NCBI GenBank assembly: GCA_021740915.1
Contig: JAIOYW010000001.1
Span: 62,001-126,000, forward strand
DNA length: 64,000 bases
From: Ignavibacteriales bacterium
Lineage (GTDB): Bacteria; Bacteroidota; Ignavibacteria; Ignavibacteriales; Melioribacteraceae
Reading direction: 5' to 3'
The number at the start of each line of letters is the position of its first letter. Within the stretch, counting starts at the first letter, position 1. Below are positions 35,332-43,512 of the stretch, in pieces. The notes below the pieces were generated by a model. That model saw nothing but the letters and a program-made list of their open reading frames with translations. It ran no database searches and was not told the DNA's origin. The position numbers were made by a program, and so were the translations under genes.

Positions 35332-35703
35332 ATGGCACTTATCGCAATTATTGATGACGACCCGGATATCATTGAAGCCAGTACATTGGTTTTACAGTCA
35401 AAAGGGTACGACACTGTTTCAGCTAGTAATCCAACTGATGGTTTTAAGAAAATCATGGAATTGCAGCCACAGTTGATAATTTTGGATGTAATGATGGAAG
35501 AACCCGACGATGGTTTCTTCCTTGCACAGAAACTGAGAAGGAATAAGATAACAACTCCTATTCTTATGTACACATCTGTGTCAAAGACAATCGGATTTGA
35601 ATATGCTGCTGGTGAGATGGTTCCTGTTGACGATTTTGTTGAGAAACCGATATCGCCTGATGAACTATTAAACAAAGTTGAAAATCTTCTAAAGAAAAAA
35701 TGA
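35332..35703 (+). CDS. Single-domain response regulator
   Basis: The 123-residue lone receiver has IIDDDPD as the acidic pocket, Asp52 in ILDVMMEEPDDGFF as the phosphate acceptor, a YTSVS switch loop and VEKP as the conserved Lys. It lies 11 bases behind the receiver-PAS-kinase and 10 bases before the second hydrogenase set. As with the first receiver there is no output domain. It is the third receiver in this block and could be the end of a phosphorelay or bind a partner directly. Confidence 0.9.
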   Translation: MALIAIIDDDPDIIEASTLVLQSKGYDTVSASNPTDGFKKIMELQPQLIILDVMMEEPDDGFFLAQKLRRNKITTPILMYTSVSKTIGFEYAAGEMVPVDDFVEKPISPDELLNKVENLLKKK

Positions 35704-35713
35704 GGGTAAAATC

Positions 35714-36187
35714 ATGTTGGTAATGGAAAAAAACCAATTAACAGAAGAGATTGAAGTCCTCATTAAAAAATATGGTAAGGAACGTTCATCTCTAATACCA
35801 ATTCTGCAGGATATCCAGAAGCAGCATTCGTATATTTCAGACTATGCGCAGCAGGAAGTTGCCAGACTGCTTGATATTCATCCGGTGGAAGTGTTCAGCG
35901 TAATTTCTTTTTACGCTTTCCTTAATTCATCTCCCAAGGGCAGAAATATTGTGAGGTTATGTCAGACAATAACCTGTGATCTTGCAGGGAAGAAAAATGT
36001 TGCGAGTGCTATAGAGAGAGAACTCGGAATAAAATTCGGCCAGACGACCCCTGATAACAAAATAACTCTCGAATATGCAAATTGTTTGGGAATGTGTGAT
36101 GTCGGACCGGCAATGATAGTTAATGACAGAGTCTATTATAAGTTAGATCCTGAAAAAGCAGTTTCCATAATTAATGAGATAAGGTAG
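35714..36187 (+). CDS. hydC: NADH-linked [FeFe]-hydrogenase subunit, NuoE-like (second set)
   Basis: The 157-residue NuoE-type protein has [2Fe-2S] ligands CQTITC and CLGMC. It is a diverged paralogue of the subunit at 27175, not a close copy: the motifs between the ligands differ. Alternative starts are ATG 35714 and 35723; 35714 has GAGGG about eight bases upstream. Gaps of 10 bases on each side tie it to the signalling genes before it and the NuoF-like subunit after it. It should relay electrons within the second trimeric hydrogenase. Confidence 0.9.
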   Translation: MLVMEKNQLTEEIEVLIKKYGKERSSLIPILQDIQKQHSYISDYAQQEVARLLDIHPVEVFSVISFYAFLNSSPKGRNIVRLCQTITCDLAGKKNVASAIERELGIKFGQTTPDNKITLEYANCLGMCDVGPAMIVNDRVYYKLDPEKAVSIINEIR

Positions 36188-36197
36188 GAGAGAAAAA

Positions 36198-37397
36198 ATG
36201 GAAGAAAAAAGAAAAGGCGCAGTTCTCTTTTCGGATTACGAAAGGGGATCTGCAATAAAAAAACTCCGTGACTTATCAAGAGAAGACATATTATTTGAGC
36301 TCAAGGAATCGAAGCTGAAAGGCAGAGGCGGAGCCGGATTCCCGACTTCAACTAAATGGATGCTTACTGCTGCTGCGAAATCAGATATCAAATATGTTGT
36401 CTGTAACGCAGATGAAGGTGAACCAGGAACCTTTAAGGACCGTGTATTACTTATGGAGTATCAGGCGCTTATATTTGATGGAATGGTAATAGCCGGATAT
36501 ACAATTGGTGCAAAAAACGGAATCGTTTATCTGAGAGGTGAATATTCCTATTTACTTGATTCACTTGAAACATATCTGATGAAAATGAGGGAAGATAACC
36601 TTCTTGGAAAAAACATTGCTGGAAAAGAAGGATTCGATTTTGATATAAGCATCCGGCTAGGTTCAGGAGCATATGTATGCGGTGAAGAGACTGCATTGAT
36701 CGAATCTCTGGAAGGGCACAGGGGAGAAGCAAGAAACAGACCGCCTTATCCGGTGAATACAGGATATCTTGGAAAACCCACTACGGTTAATAATGTCGAA
36801 ACTTTTGCTTCTGTCACCCACATTGTAATGAAAGGAGGCGAATGGTTCTGTAAACATGGAACGGATAAGTCAACCGGCTCAAAACTATTTTCAATTTCAG
36901 GCGATTGTTCCAGACCGGGTGTATATGAACTTCCGTGGGGAACAACTATCCAGGAATTGCTTGATATCGCAGGTGCTGAAAACACAAAAGCCGTTCAGGT
37001 TGGCGGGGCTTCAGGAATATGTCTTCCAAAATCTCAGTTTGACCGGAAATTAGCATATGAGGATGCTGCAACAGGCGGCTCAATCATGATCTTCAATGAA
37101 GAAAGAGACATGATTCATATCATGAATAACTTTATGGAGTTTTTTGTTGAAGAAAGTTGCGGTCAATGCACTCCATGCAGGATCGGAAATGCAAAATTGC
37201 TGGAAGGAGTTAAAATGCTTGAATCTGGCGAATACACATTTAAGTATATCAATAAATTAAAGGAATTAGGACAAACAATGCAGGTGGCCTCCAAATGCGG
37301 ATTGGGCCAGTCAAGTTCAAATGCGTTCCTGTCTATTCTTGAAAACTTTAAGGATGAGATTTTTAATGTCCGGAAGGGAGGAAATCATGGAAACTAA
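36198..37397 (+). CDS. hydB: NADH-linked [FeFe]-hydrogenase flavin subunit, short NuoF-like (second set)
   Basis: The 399-residue protein has the NuoF core alone: GRGGAGFPTSTKW, NADEGEPGTFKDR, GAYVCGEETALIESLEG for FMN and NADH, and ESCGQCTPCRIG with CGLGQS for one [4Fe-4S] cluster. Compared with the first HydB it lacks both the N-terminal thioredoxin-like domain and the C-terminal two-cluster ferredoxin domain. A strong AGGAGAG site precedes its ATG. The missing C-terminal domain is one that bifurcating HydB proteins have, so this set may work with NADH alone. That reading is inference. Confidence 0.92.
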   Translation: MEEKRKGAVLFSDYERGSAIKKLRDLSREDILFELKESKLKGRGGAGFPTSTKWMLTAAAKSDIKYVVCNADEGEPGTFKDRVLLMEYQALIFDGMVIAGYTIGAKNGIVYLRGEYSYLLDSLETYLMKMREDNLLGKNIAGKEGFDFDISIRLGSGAYVCGEETALIESLEGHRGEARNRPPYPVNTGYLGKPTTVNNVETFASVTHIVMKGGEWFCKHGTDKSTGSKLFSISGDCSRPGVYELPWGTTIQELLDIAGAENTKAVQVGGASGICLPKSQFDRKLAYEDAATGGSIMIFNEERDMIHIMNNFMEFFVEESCGQCTPCRIGNAKLLEGVKMLESGEYTFKYINKLKELGQTMQVASKCGLGQSSSNAFLSILENFKDEIFNVRKGGNHGN

Positions 37398-39306
37398 AGA
37401 AGCATCAAGGGCTCCCGTTAGCCAGAAAGCACATATTATTGAAAACAAGGATTTCGAAGGAAAAATAGGCGGTACTGTTTCTATTGAAATTAATGAGAAA
37501 AAAGTACAAGTTCCGCTTGGGACGACAATCCTCGACGCATGTCGAAAAAACAATATCCATATCCCGACTCTTTGCCACCATGAAGATCTTTGCGTTGCAG
37601 GCGTTTGCAGGATTTGTGTAGTTGAAGTTGAAGGTATGAGAACACTTCAGGCTTCATGCGCTTTTCCGATTACTTCTCCGATAAAAATCAAAACCTCAAC
37701 ACCGATGGTTAGGAAAGCGAGAAGGCACATTATTGATCTTTTATTGAGTGAGCATTACGGAGAATGTTATTCATGTGTGAGGAACAATAATTGTGAACTT
37801 CAGAAACTCGCTAAGGAATACGGCGTTGACAGTTATACTTTCGGGCATGTCCAAAAATCGAAATATCCTGTAGATAATTCCAGTTTCTCTGTTATAAGGG
37901 ATATTGATAAGTGTATTCTCTGCAAAAGATGCGTCCGCACTTGTATCGACCTTCAGGAAGTAGGCGTGCTTGAAGCTGTTCATAGAGGACATGATACACA
38001 TATCAACACATTTATGGAAAAAGATCTTGCTGATGTTGTTTGTATTAACTGTGGTCAATGTATTAATCGTTGCCCCACTGGTGCATTGCATGCTAATGAT
38101 CCTTCAGATGAAATATGGGATGCTATCGATAATCCTAAAAAACATGTGGTAATTCAGACGGCACCATCTCCCAGGGCGGCAATCGGTGAAGAATTTGGTT
38201 TAGGCGCCGGACATTCGATGACATACCAATTAAACAGCGCTCTAAGGAGAATTGGTTTCAATGCGGTTTTCGATACTAATTTCACCGCAGATCTCACGAT
38301 CATCGAAGAAGGTACAGAACTTATTCTCAGACTCTATAAGGCAGTGGTTGAAAAAAATCCTCAGATAAAACTGCCACAATTTACATCTTGTTCACCTGGA
38401 TGGGTAAAGTATCTTGAACATTTCTACCCTGAATATATTGATAATCTTAGCTCTGCTAAATCACCACAGCAAATGTTTGGATCTTTACTGAAGACTTTCT
38501 ATGCACAGAAGAGAGGAATCAATCCGGAGGATATTGTTTCGGTTGCAGTAATGCCTTGTTCTGCAAAGAAATTCGAATGTAACAGACCAGAAATGACTGA
38601 TTCCGGTTATAAAGACGTTGACTATGGATTAACTACTCGCGAATTGGCAAAAATGATAAAAGAAGCCGGGATTAATCTTCCGGAGATGCCGAAAGAACAC
38701 TTTGATGATCCATTCGGTGATGCTTCAGGAGCAGGATTGATTTTTGGAGCGACAGGTGGAGTAATGGAAGCAGCGATAAGAACAATCGTGGAATTTGTTC
38801 TTGGAAAGAAAACAGAAGATGTTTTTGAAAAGGCGAATGTTCTGCCGGTTCGAGGATTTGAAGGCATAAAATATGTCGAGTTACCGTTAGGTACTGAAAT
38901 GGGACCTGTGCCGGAAATAATCAAGCATCTCGTTCCAAACTGGGATTGGTTGAAGGGTGTGACACTGAAAGTAGCTGTTGCACATGGAACTGCCAATGCC
39001 AAGAAAATAATGGAAGACATTAAAGCTGGTGGAAAATTCTCAGAATGTCATTTCATTGAATTTATGGCCTGTCCAGGTGGGTGTATTGGTGGAGGCGGGC
39101 AACCTATACCAACAAGCCCTGAGATACGCAAAAAACGTGCTGAAGCTATTTATGCAGAAGATGAATCACTCGAACTAAGGAAATCGCACGAAAATCCAAA
39201 TGTGGTCAGGATTTACGAGGAATACCTTACTGATGGACCGTGTGGTCACATTTCGCATAAACTTCTTCATACACATTATAAACCAAGAGGCAGATATATC
39301 GCTTAA
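37387..39306 (+). CDS. hydA: [FeFe]-hydrogenase catalytic subunit, HydA type (second set)
   Basis: The 639-residue paralogue of the subunit at 29671 has a NuoG-like [2Fe-2S] domain (CHHEDLCVAGVCRICVVEV), a His-Cys site (HYGECYSCVRNNNC) and two [4Fe-4S] motifs (CILCKRCVRTC, CINCGQCINRC). The H-cluster loops are TSCSPGW at residues 333-339, MPCSAKKFE and EFMACPGGCIGGGGQP. Loop 1 has Ser336 where the first HydA has the second Cys. The ATG at 37387 has GGGAGG about seven bases upstream and overlaps the NuoF-like gene by 11 bases; an earlier in-frame ATG at 37321 lies deep inside that gene. It is about 60 residues longer than the first HydA, partly from insertions in the C-terminal domain. Confidence 0.93.
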   Translation: METKEASRAPVSQKAHIIENKDFEGKIGGTVSIEINEKKVQVPLGTTILDACRKNNIHIPTLCHHEDLCVAGVCRICVVEVEGMRTLQASCAFPITSPIKIKTSTPMVRKARRHIIDLLLSEHYGECYSCVRNNNCELQKLAKEYGVDSYTFGHVQKSKYPVDNSSFSVIRDIDKCILCKRCVRTCIDLQEVGVLEAVHRGHDTHINTFMEKDLADVVCINCGQCINRCPTGALHANDPSDEIWDAIDNPKKHVVIQTAPSPRAAIGEEFGLGAGHSMTYQLNSALRRIGFNAVFDTNFTADLTIIEEGTELILRLYKAVVEKNPQIKLPQFTSCSPGWVKYLEHFYPEYIDNLSSAKSPQQMFGSLLKTFYAQKRGINPEDIVSVAVMPCSAKKFECNRPEMTDSGYKDVDYGLTTRELAKMIKEAGINLPEMPKEHFDDPFGDASGAGLIFGATGGVMEAAIRTIVEFVLGKKTEDVFEKANVLPVRGFEGIKYVELPLGTEMGPVPEIIKHLVPNWDWLKGVTLKVAVAHGTANAKKIMEDIKAGGKFSECHFIEFMACPGGCIGGGGQPIPTSPEIRKKRAEAIYAEDESLELRKSHENPNVVRIYEEYLTDGPCGHISHKLLHTHYKPRGRYIA

Positions 39307-39317
39307 TTATTTGCTTT

Positions 39318-39343
39318 GCGGCTGTCTCGAAAGAGACAGCCGC
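39318..39343. terminator. Strong hairpin between convergent hydA and yceI-like genes
   Basis: An 11-bp perfect stem (39318-39328 with 39333-39343) is closed by a GAAA loop. It sits 11 bases after the hydrogenase operon stop and 14 bases beyond the end of the minus-strand gene. Neither strand has a T run after it, so it is a terminator-like or 3'-protecting hairpin rather than a classical one. Confidence 0.5.
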
Positions 39344-39357
39344 AGGCGTTAACTTAT

Positions 39358-40023
39358 TTAAAAGAAGGTTTTGTTTTTTTGATTATTAGAAGAGGATCCC
39401 ACAAGGCTTAATTCTATTTTTAATTTTCCGGCTGCATTCTTACCAATAATCTCATTCCTGATCCCAAAATCTACGAGCCTGATAATTAGGTTTGCTCTGA
39501 TTCCAAGTAAATTTCCGGATTCGATACTTCGGGTGAATTCATTTTCCTGAATATAAGTTGCAGAAAAGTCGGCAGTCACTTCACGAGTTACGCCTCTGAG
39601 AGTAAGTTTTCCTATTGCTATTCCTGATATTTTCTGTTCGTTCTCCCTTTTAACATCTGTGAGGCCTTCGATGGTAAAATTAATTTCCGGAAAATTTTTA
39701 GCCCAAAGCCAGGAAGAATTAAAAATTAAATTATCGGTAATATCAGAGCCTGTTTCAATAGATTTTACATCAAGTGAAAGTTTCCCTTTAAGTGAATTTG
39801 CAGGATTGTCAGGATCAAAGCTTACTTTTCCATGGATTCCTTCTGCAGAACCCTGAATTAGCTCAATTGGCGTTTTTACAGTGACAGTCGCCTGGTTCCT
39901 TCCGTTTTTACGATTGAATTCGAATGTTTGCAATTTCCCTTTTCCGGTATTATTTATAACCTGTCCAATTAGACAAGAAGTCAGGAAAAAGTTAAGAATA
40001 AGAATCGAATTAATAATTTTCAT
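39358..40023 (-). CDS. YceI family exported lipid-binding protein
   Basis: The 221-residue protein has an N-terminal signal with a good lipobox, FFLTSC (Cys17), so it is probably a lipoprotein. The rest matches the YceI lipocalin-like beta-barrel: SFDPDNPANSLKGKLSLDVKSIETG, FPEINFTIEGLTDV and GKLTLRGVTREV. YceI relatives bind long isoprenoid or lipid molecules in the periplasm; their physiological role is seldom known. It converges with the hydrogenase operon and diverges from the GH18 gene, so it is a single-gene unit. Confidence 0.88.
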   Translation of the reverse strand: MKIINSILILNFFLTSCLIGQVINNTGKGKLQTFEFNRKNGRNQATVTVKTPIELIQGSAEGIHGKVSFDPDNPANSLKGKLSLDVKSIETGSDITDNLIFNSSWLWAKNFPEINFTIEGLTDVKRENEQKISGIAIGKLTLRGVTREVTADFSATYIQENEFTRSIESGNLLGIRANLIIRLVDFGIRNEIIGKNAAGKLKIELSLVGSSSNNQKNKTFF

Positions 40024-40181
40024 AGCATTTTGATGATAGTATCTTTGAAAATTTTAATATAATTGACTGATAATTCGTAATAGAATTGAAAATAATCAAT
40101 ATTATGTGGCAGATTAATAAATATCAACCAGTCTTCTTGTTTATATTTACGTTTGTAATACTAAAAAATTCGTAGTTATTA

Positions 40182-41810
40182 ATGAAAATATTTTTTACAT
40201 TTTTCCTTATGTTAAGTTCAATCCTTATCAGTCAGGAAAAAATAGTTTTAGGGTATTATTACGCTGCAGCGCAATACTATCCTCAGAATAGTATAGATTT
40301 TAGCAAAATCACTCATATTGCGCATTGTTTTGTTTACCCGGATTCCTCGGGCGAATTGCACAGTGAACCAGGCTTCCAATATCCGGAATTAATTTCTGCC
40401 ACTCATCAGAATAATAAAAAAATTATTCTTGCTGTCGGAGGTTACGGATACTCAAATGCTTTCGGATATCTTTGCTCAGATCAGTTAAAAAGGGCACAAC
40501 TCGTTGATGACCTGGTTACTTACTGCGCCAACAATGGTTACGATGGTATTGACATAGATTGGGAATTTCCTAAACAGGCTGACCGTGAAAATTACGTTGC
40601 TTTTATTAGTGAGCTTAGAAGCAGGCTTATCCAGGCAGGAAAGAATATTCTCAGTATTGCTGTCCCTTCCTACGACTGGGAGAACGGATATAATATTTCT
40701 GAACTGAAAAATTATGTTGATTGGTTTGGGATTATGGCTTACGATTTTTACGGACCTTGGGAAAGTAAAGCCGGACATAATTCACCGCTCTATACTAATA
40801 ACAATCAGAGTTTTTCGGTGCAGAACAGTGTTATGATTCATCAGAATAATGGTATGCCGGCAAGTAAAATTGTTCTTGGTGTCCCTTTTTATGGATACAA
40901 ATACAAATCCCCGGATTTATATATGCCACATTCCGGAGCATCAACTGTAACATATGTTCAGGCGAAAAACTACAAATCTCAAGGTTGGAGTTATTATTGG
41001 GATAATGTTTCCAAAGCACCTTACCTCATCGATCCATTGCAGGAATTTGTTGTTTCTTATGAGGATACGCTGTCTCTGAAAACCAAAATGGGATTTATTT
41101 CGGAAAGAAATTTTAAAGGTGTGATGATTTGGAGTCTTGGTCTTGATTACGAGATGAACAAAACAGCATTACTTGACATTACTGAAAAATATTATTTAAA
41201 CCCTCCAACTTTACCGCCCCGCTATCCTGAACTTATTTCACCAATTGACGGGGCAACTGAGCTAGCAACAGATTTCATTTGTCAGTGGTCGGAAACGGAC
41301 TCGACTCTTTATTATCATCTGGAACTTGATGACGATCCCACCTTCCAGAATCCTGTATTAGATGAAAGCTCACTGAACCTGAGTTCTTTCTTTTTAAATG
41401 ACCTTAGCCCGGGTCATAAATATTACTGGAGAGTAAGAAGTCTAAACATAAAAGGTGCAAGTCTGTGGTCTGATATCTGGTCTTTCCAGGTCACAGAAGA
41501 TATAACAAAAAATAAAGATTGGTCAGCTAAAATACATAGCGGAATAGGAATCTGGGCTTACCCGAATCCGTTTAATAGTCAGGTAAGGGTGAAGTTTAGT
41601 GTACCTATTGCTTCTGAAGTGAAAATAACATTATTTGATATGACCGGAAGATCCCTATATAAATTAAGGGATGCTCAATATCAGCCGGGAAATTATTCTT
41701 TCAATGTGGATTTCAATTCTTTTAGCTCTTCTCTACCCAGTGGTATCTATTTTTTGCAATTATTAACAAATCAATATAACCGCGCTGTTAAATTGATATA
41801 TCTTAAATAA
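40182..41810 (+). CDS. Secreted GH18 chitinase-like enzyme with T9SS sorting domain
   Basis: The 542-residue protein has a signal peptide (first 18 residues). A GH18 TIM barrel covers about 20-345 with DGIDIDWE at 121-128 (acid Glu128), preceded by ILAVGGYG and followed by MAYDFYG. An Ig/fibronectin-like domain lies at about 350-445 (YYWRVRSLNIKGASLWSDIW). The C-terminal 80 residues (WAYPNPFNSQVRVKFSVP, GIYFLQLLT) are a type A sorting domain for the type IX secretion system. The likely activity is hydrolysis of chitin or another N-acetylglucosamine polymer at the cell surface. TACGTTTG at 40148-40155 resembles the Bacteroidota -7 promoter element (TAnnTTTG), though no -33 element is clear. 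Confidence 0.92.
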   Translation: MKIFFTFFLMLSSILISQEKIVLGYYYAAAQYYPQNSIDFSKITHIAHCFVYPDSSGELHSEPGFQYPELISATHQNNKKIILAVGGYGYSNAFGYLCSDQLKRAQLVDDLVTYCANNGYDGIDIDWEFPKQADRENYVAFISELRSRLIQAGKNILSIAVPSYDWENGYNISELKNYVDWFGIMAYDFYGPWESKAGHNSPLYTNNNQSFSVQNSVMIHQNNGMPASKIVLGVPFYGYKYKSPDLYMPHSGASTVTYVQAKNYKSQGWSYYWDNVSKAPYLIDPLQEFVVSYEDTLSLKTKMGFISERNFKGVMIWSLGLDYEMNKTALLDITEKYYLNPPTLPPRYPELISPIDGATELATDFICQWSETDSTLYYHLELDDDPTFQNPVLDESSLNLSSFFLNDLSPGHKYYWRVRSLNIKGASLWSDIWSFQVTEDITKNKDWSAKIHSGIGIWAYPNPFNSQVRVKFSVPIASEVKITLFDMTGRSLYKLRDAQYQPGNYSFNVDFNSFSSSLPSGIYFLQLLTNQYNRAVKLIYLK

Positions 41811-42029
41811 TAATCGGAATGGGATTCCTCATCATTTTTATAATCAGCGAGGATTTGTTTCCATAAAAATCGGCAATTGAATTATCTCCATTACTATTTA
41901 ATTTGACAAATTCCTATTATTATCCAGATGAATATATTAAATATTAATTGTTAATGAGAGCTGGTTTTATTAATTGGGATAATATTTGTATTGTTAGGCA
42001 TTGCATTATAATATTAGAGAGGTGTGGCG

Positions 42030-43316
42030 ATGAAACATTATGTAAAATTAGTTTTATGCTTTGTTATTTTTAGCAACTTGTCCTTTTCACAAGTAATAAT
42101 GCAGGAGGATTTTAACTACCCCGCAGGTGATACTCTAAACGATCATGGCTGGTTTGCCCATTCAGGTGTCGGACTGAATACTATACTTGTAGAAGATGGA
42201 AGTTTAGAATTTTCAGGGTACATTGGTTCTGGAATTGGAAATAAGGTTAAAGTGATTGGAGGCAGCGGATCCAGGGAAGACGTATCCAAAACATTTACGA
42301 CTGATTCTGTTCAGAATATTTATGTTTCGTTGTTATTCAAGGTAAATGCCGCCACGGCTACTGCTGATTATTTCTTCCACCTTCGTGACGAATTACCTAG
42401 CAGTACGATGTACCGCAGTCGTATTTTCGTCCAGGATGATGGTTCAGGTTTAAAATTCAAAGTGGGCTTAAGTAAAGCTTCTTCTTCGATTATCGAATAT
42501 TATCCAACAGCAATATCATATGGCTCCACAGTCCTTGCTATTCTAAAATACACTTATACTCAGGGAGCAAGCAACGATATTGTCCAACTCTGGATTAATC
42601 CTGCTCTTCCGGGCTCAGAACCGCCGGCAGATGTCACTGCTTCTGATGTAAATTCGGATATTATTATTGGCGCTGTCGCGCTTAGGCAAGGTGCACAGGC
42701 TTATAATGTACTTGTCGATGGATTAAGAGTAGCGTATCAGTGGAATGATCTGCCATTGCCGGTTGAACTCATCTCCTTTAATTGCAAACCCTCAGGTACT
42801 AATATATTTCTTTCCTGGGTAACTGCGACCGAAACAAATAATAGTGGATTTTATATTGAAAGAATGAAATCTGGAAATGAATATACTCCAATAGCCTTTA
42901 TTGAGGGAAGAGGAACTCTCTCTGAGAGCAGCAGCTATTCTTATCTGGATATTGCACCTGATAACGGGACGTATTTTTACAGGCTGAAACAAATCGACTT
43001 TGACGGCAGTTATTCATATTCTCAAGAGGTTAAAGCGATAGTGAATAATCTCAATGAATTTTCACTCTCACAGAATTTCCCAAACCCATTCAATCCAACA
43101 ACAAGAATCGATTATTATATTGGTATGAGATCACTTGTCAGCCTTAAAATATTTGATTTGCTCGGAAACCAGGTTGCATATTTAATAGATGAAATACTTG
43201 AACCGGGGAATTACTCCGTAACTTTTAATGCTTCAGGTTTCTCTTCCGGGGTCTATTTTTATCGTCTTGAAAATGAGTTGCAGTCCATAACAAAAAAGTT
43301 TACTATTATGAAGTAA
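42030..43316 (+). CDS. Secreted T9SS cargo protein, lectin-like beta domain
   Basis: The 428-residue protein has a signal peptide (KLVLCFVIFSNLSFSQ). The first 210 residues after it look like a beta-sandwich of the concanavalin type (EDFNYPAGDTLNDHGW, the NIYVSLLFKVNAA strand pair). A second Ig-like domain follows at about 250-335 (ELISFNCKPSGTNIFLSWVTATETNNSGFYIER). The last 80 residues are a T9SS type A sorting domain (SQNFPNPFNPTTRIDYY). I do not recognise a catalytic residue set, so binding or adhesion is the safest description. ATG 42030 has GAGAGG about seven bases upstream; a GTG at 42024 is less likely. A terminator follows the gene. Confidence 0.85.
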   Translation: MKHYVKLVLCFVIFSNLSFSQVIMQEDFNYPAGDTLNDHGWFAHSGVGLNTILVEDGSLEFSGYIGSGIGNKVKVIGGSGSREDVSKTFTTDSVQNIYVSLLFKVNAATATADYFFHLRDELPSSTMYRSRIFVQDDGSGLKFKVGLSKASSSIIEYYPTAISYGSTVLAILKYTYTQGASNDIVQLWINPALPGSEPPADVTASDVNSDIIIGAVALRQGAQAYNVLVDGLRVAYQWNDLPLPVELISFNCKPSGTNIFLSWVTATETNNSGFYIERMKSGNEYTPIAFIEGRGTLSESSSYSYLDIAPDNGTYFYRLKQIDFDGSYSYSQEVKAIVNNLNEFSLSQNFPNPFNPTTRIDYYIGMRSLVSLKIFDLLGNQVAYLIDEILEPGNYSVTFNASGFSSGVYFYRLENELQSITKKFTIMK

Positions 43317-43344
43317 CTTTCAAGAAAATATTAGGATTCATGCA

Positions 43345-43373
43345 GGCTGTTCAATAAGGGCAGCCTTTTTTTT
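43345..43373 (+). terminator. Intrinsic terminator after the T9SS cargo gene
   Basis: A short GC stem (GGCTGT at 43345-43350 with GCAGCC at 43360-43365, loop of nine bases) is followed directly by eight T residues (43366-43373). It lies about 29 bases after the stop codon. Confidence 0.8.
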
Positions 43374-43512
43374 GAAAAAGAAACAACATTAAATCTACTC
43401 AGTAACAGCCTTAAAGATAATGATATATCAAATCGACCTTAAAACGATTTAGAATTAAGAGTCTATTCAAAAATTTAATATTTTACTAATTGAATAATAA
43501 ATCAGTTATCAA

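Noticed and set aside
41811-42029. Small hairpin GGAAT-GGG-ATTCC at 41816-41828 after the GH18 gene as a terminator
   Set aside because: The stem is only five base pairs with a three-base loop and a weak T stretch further on, so it is not convincing.
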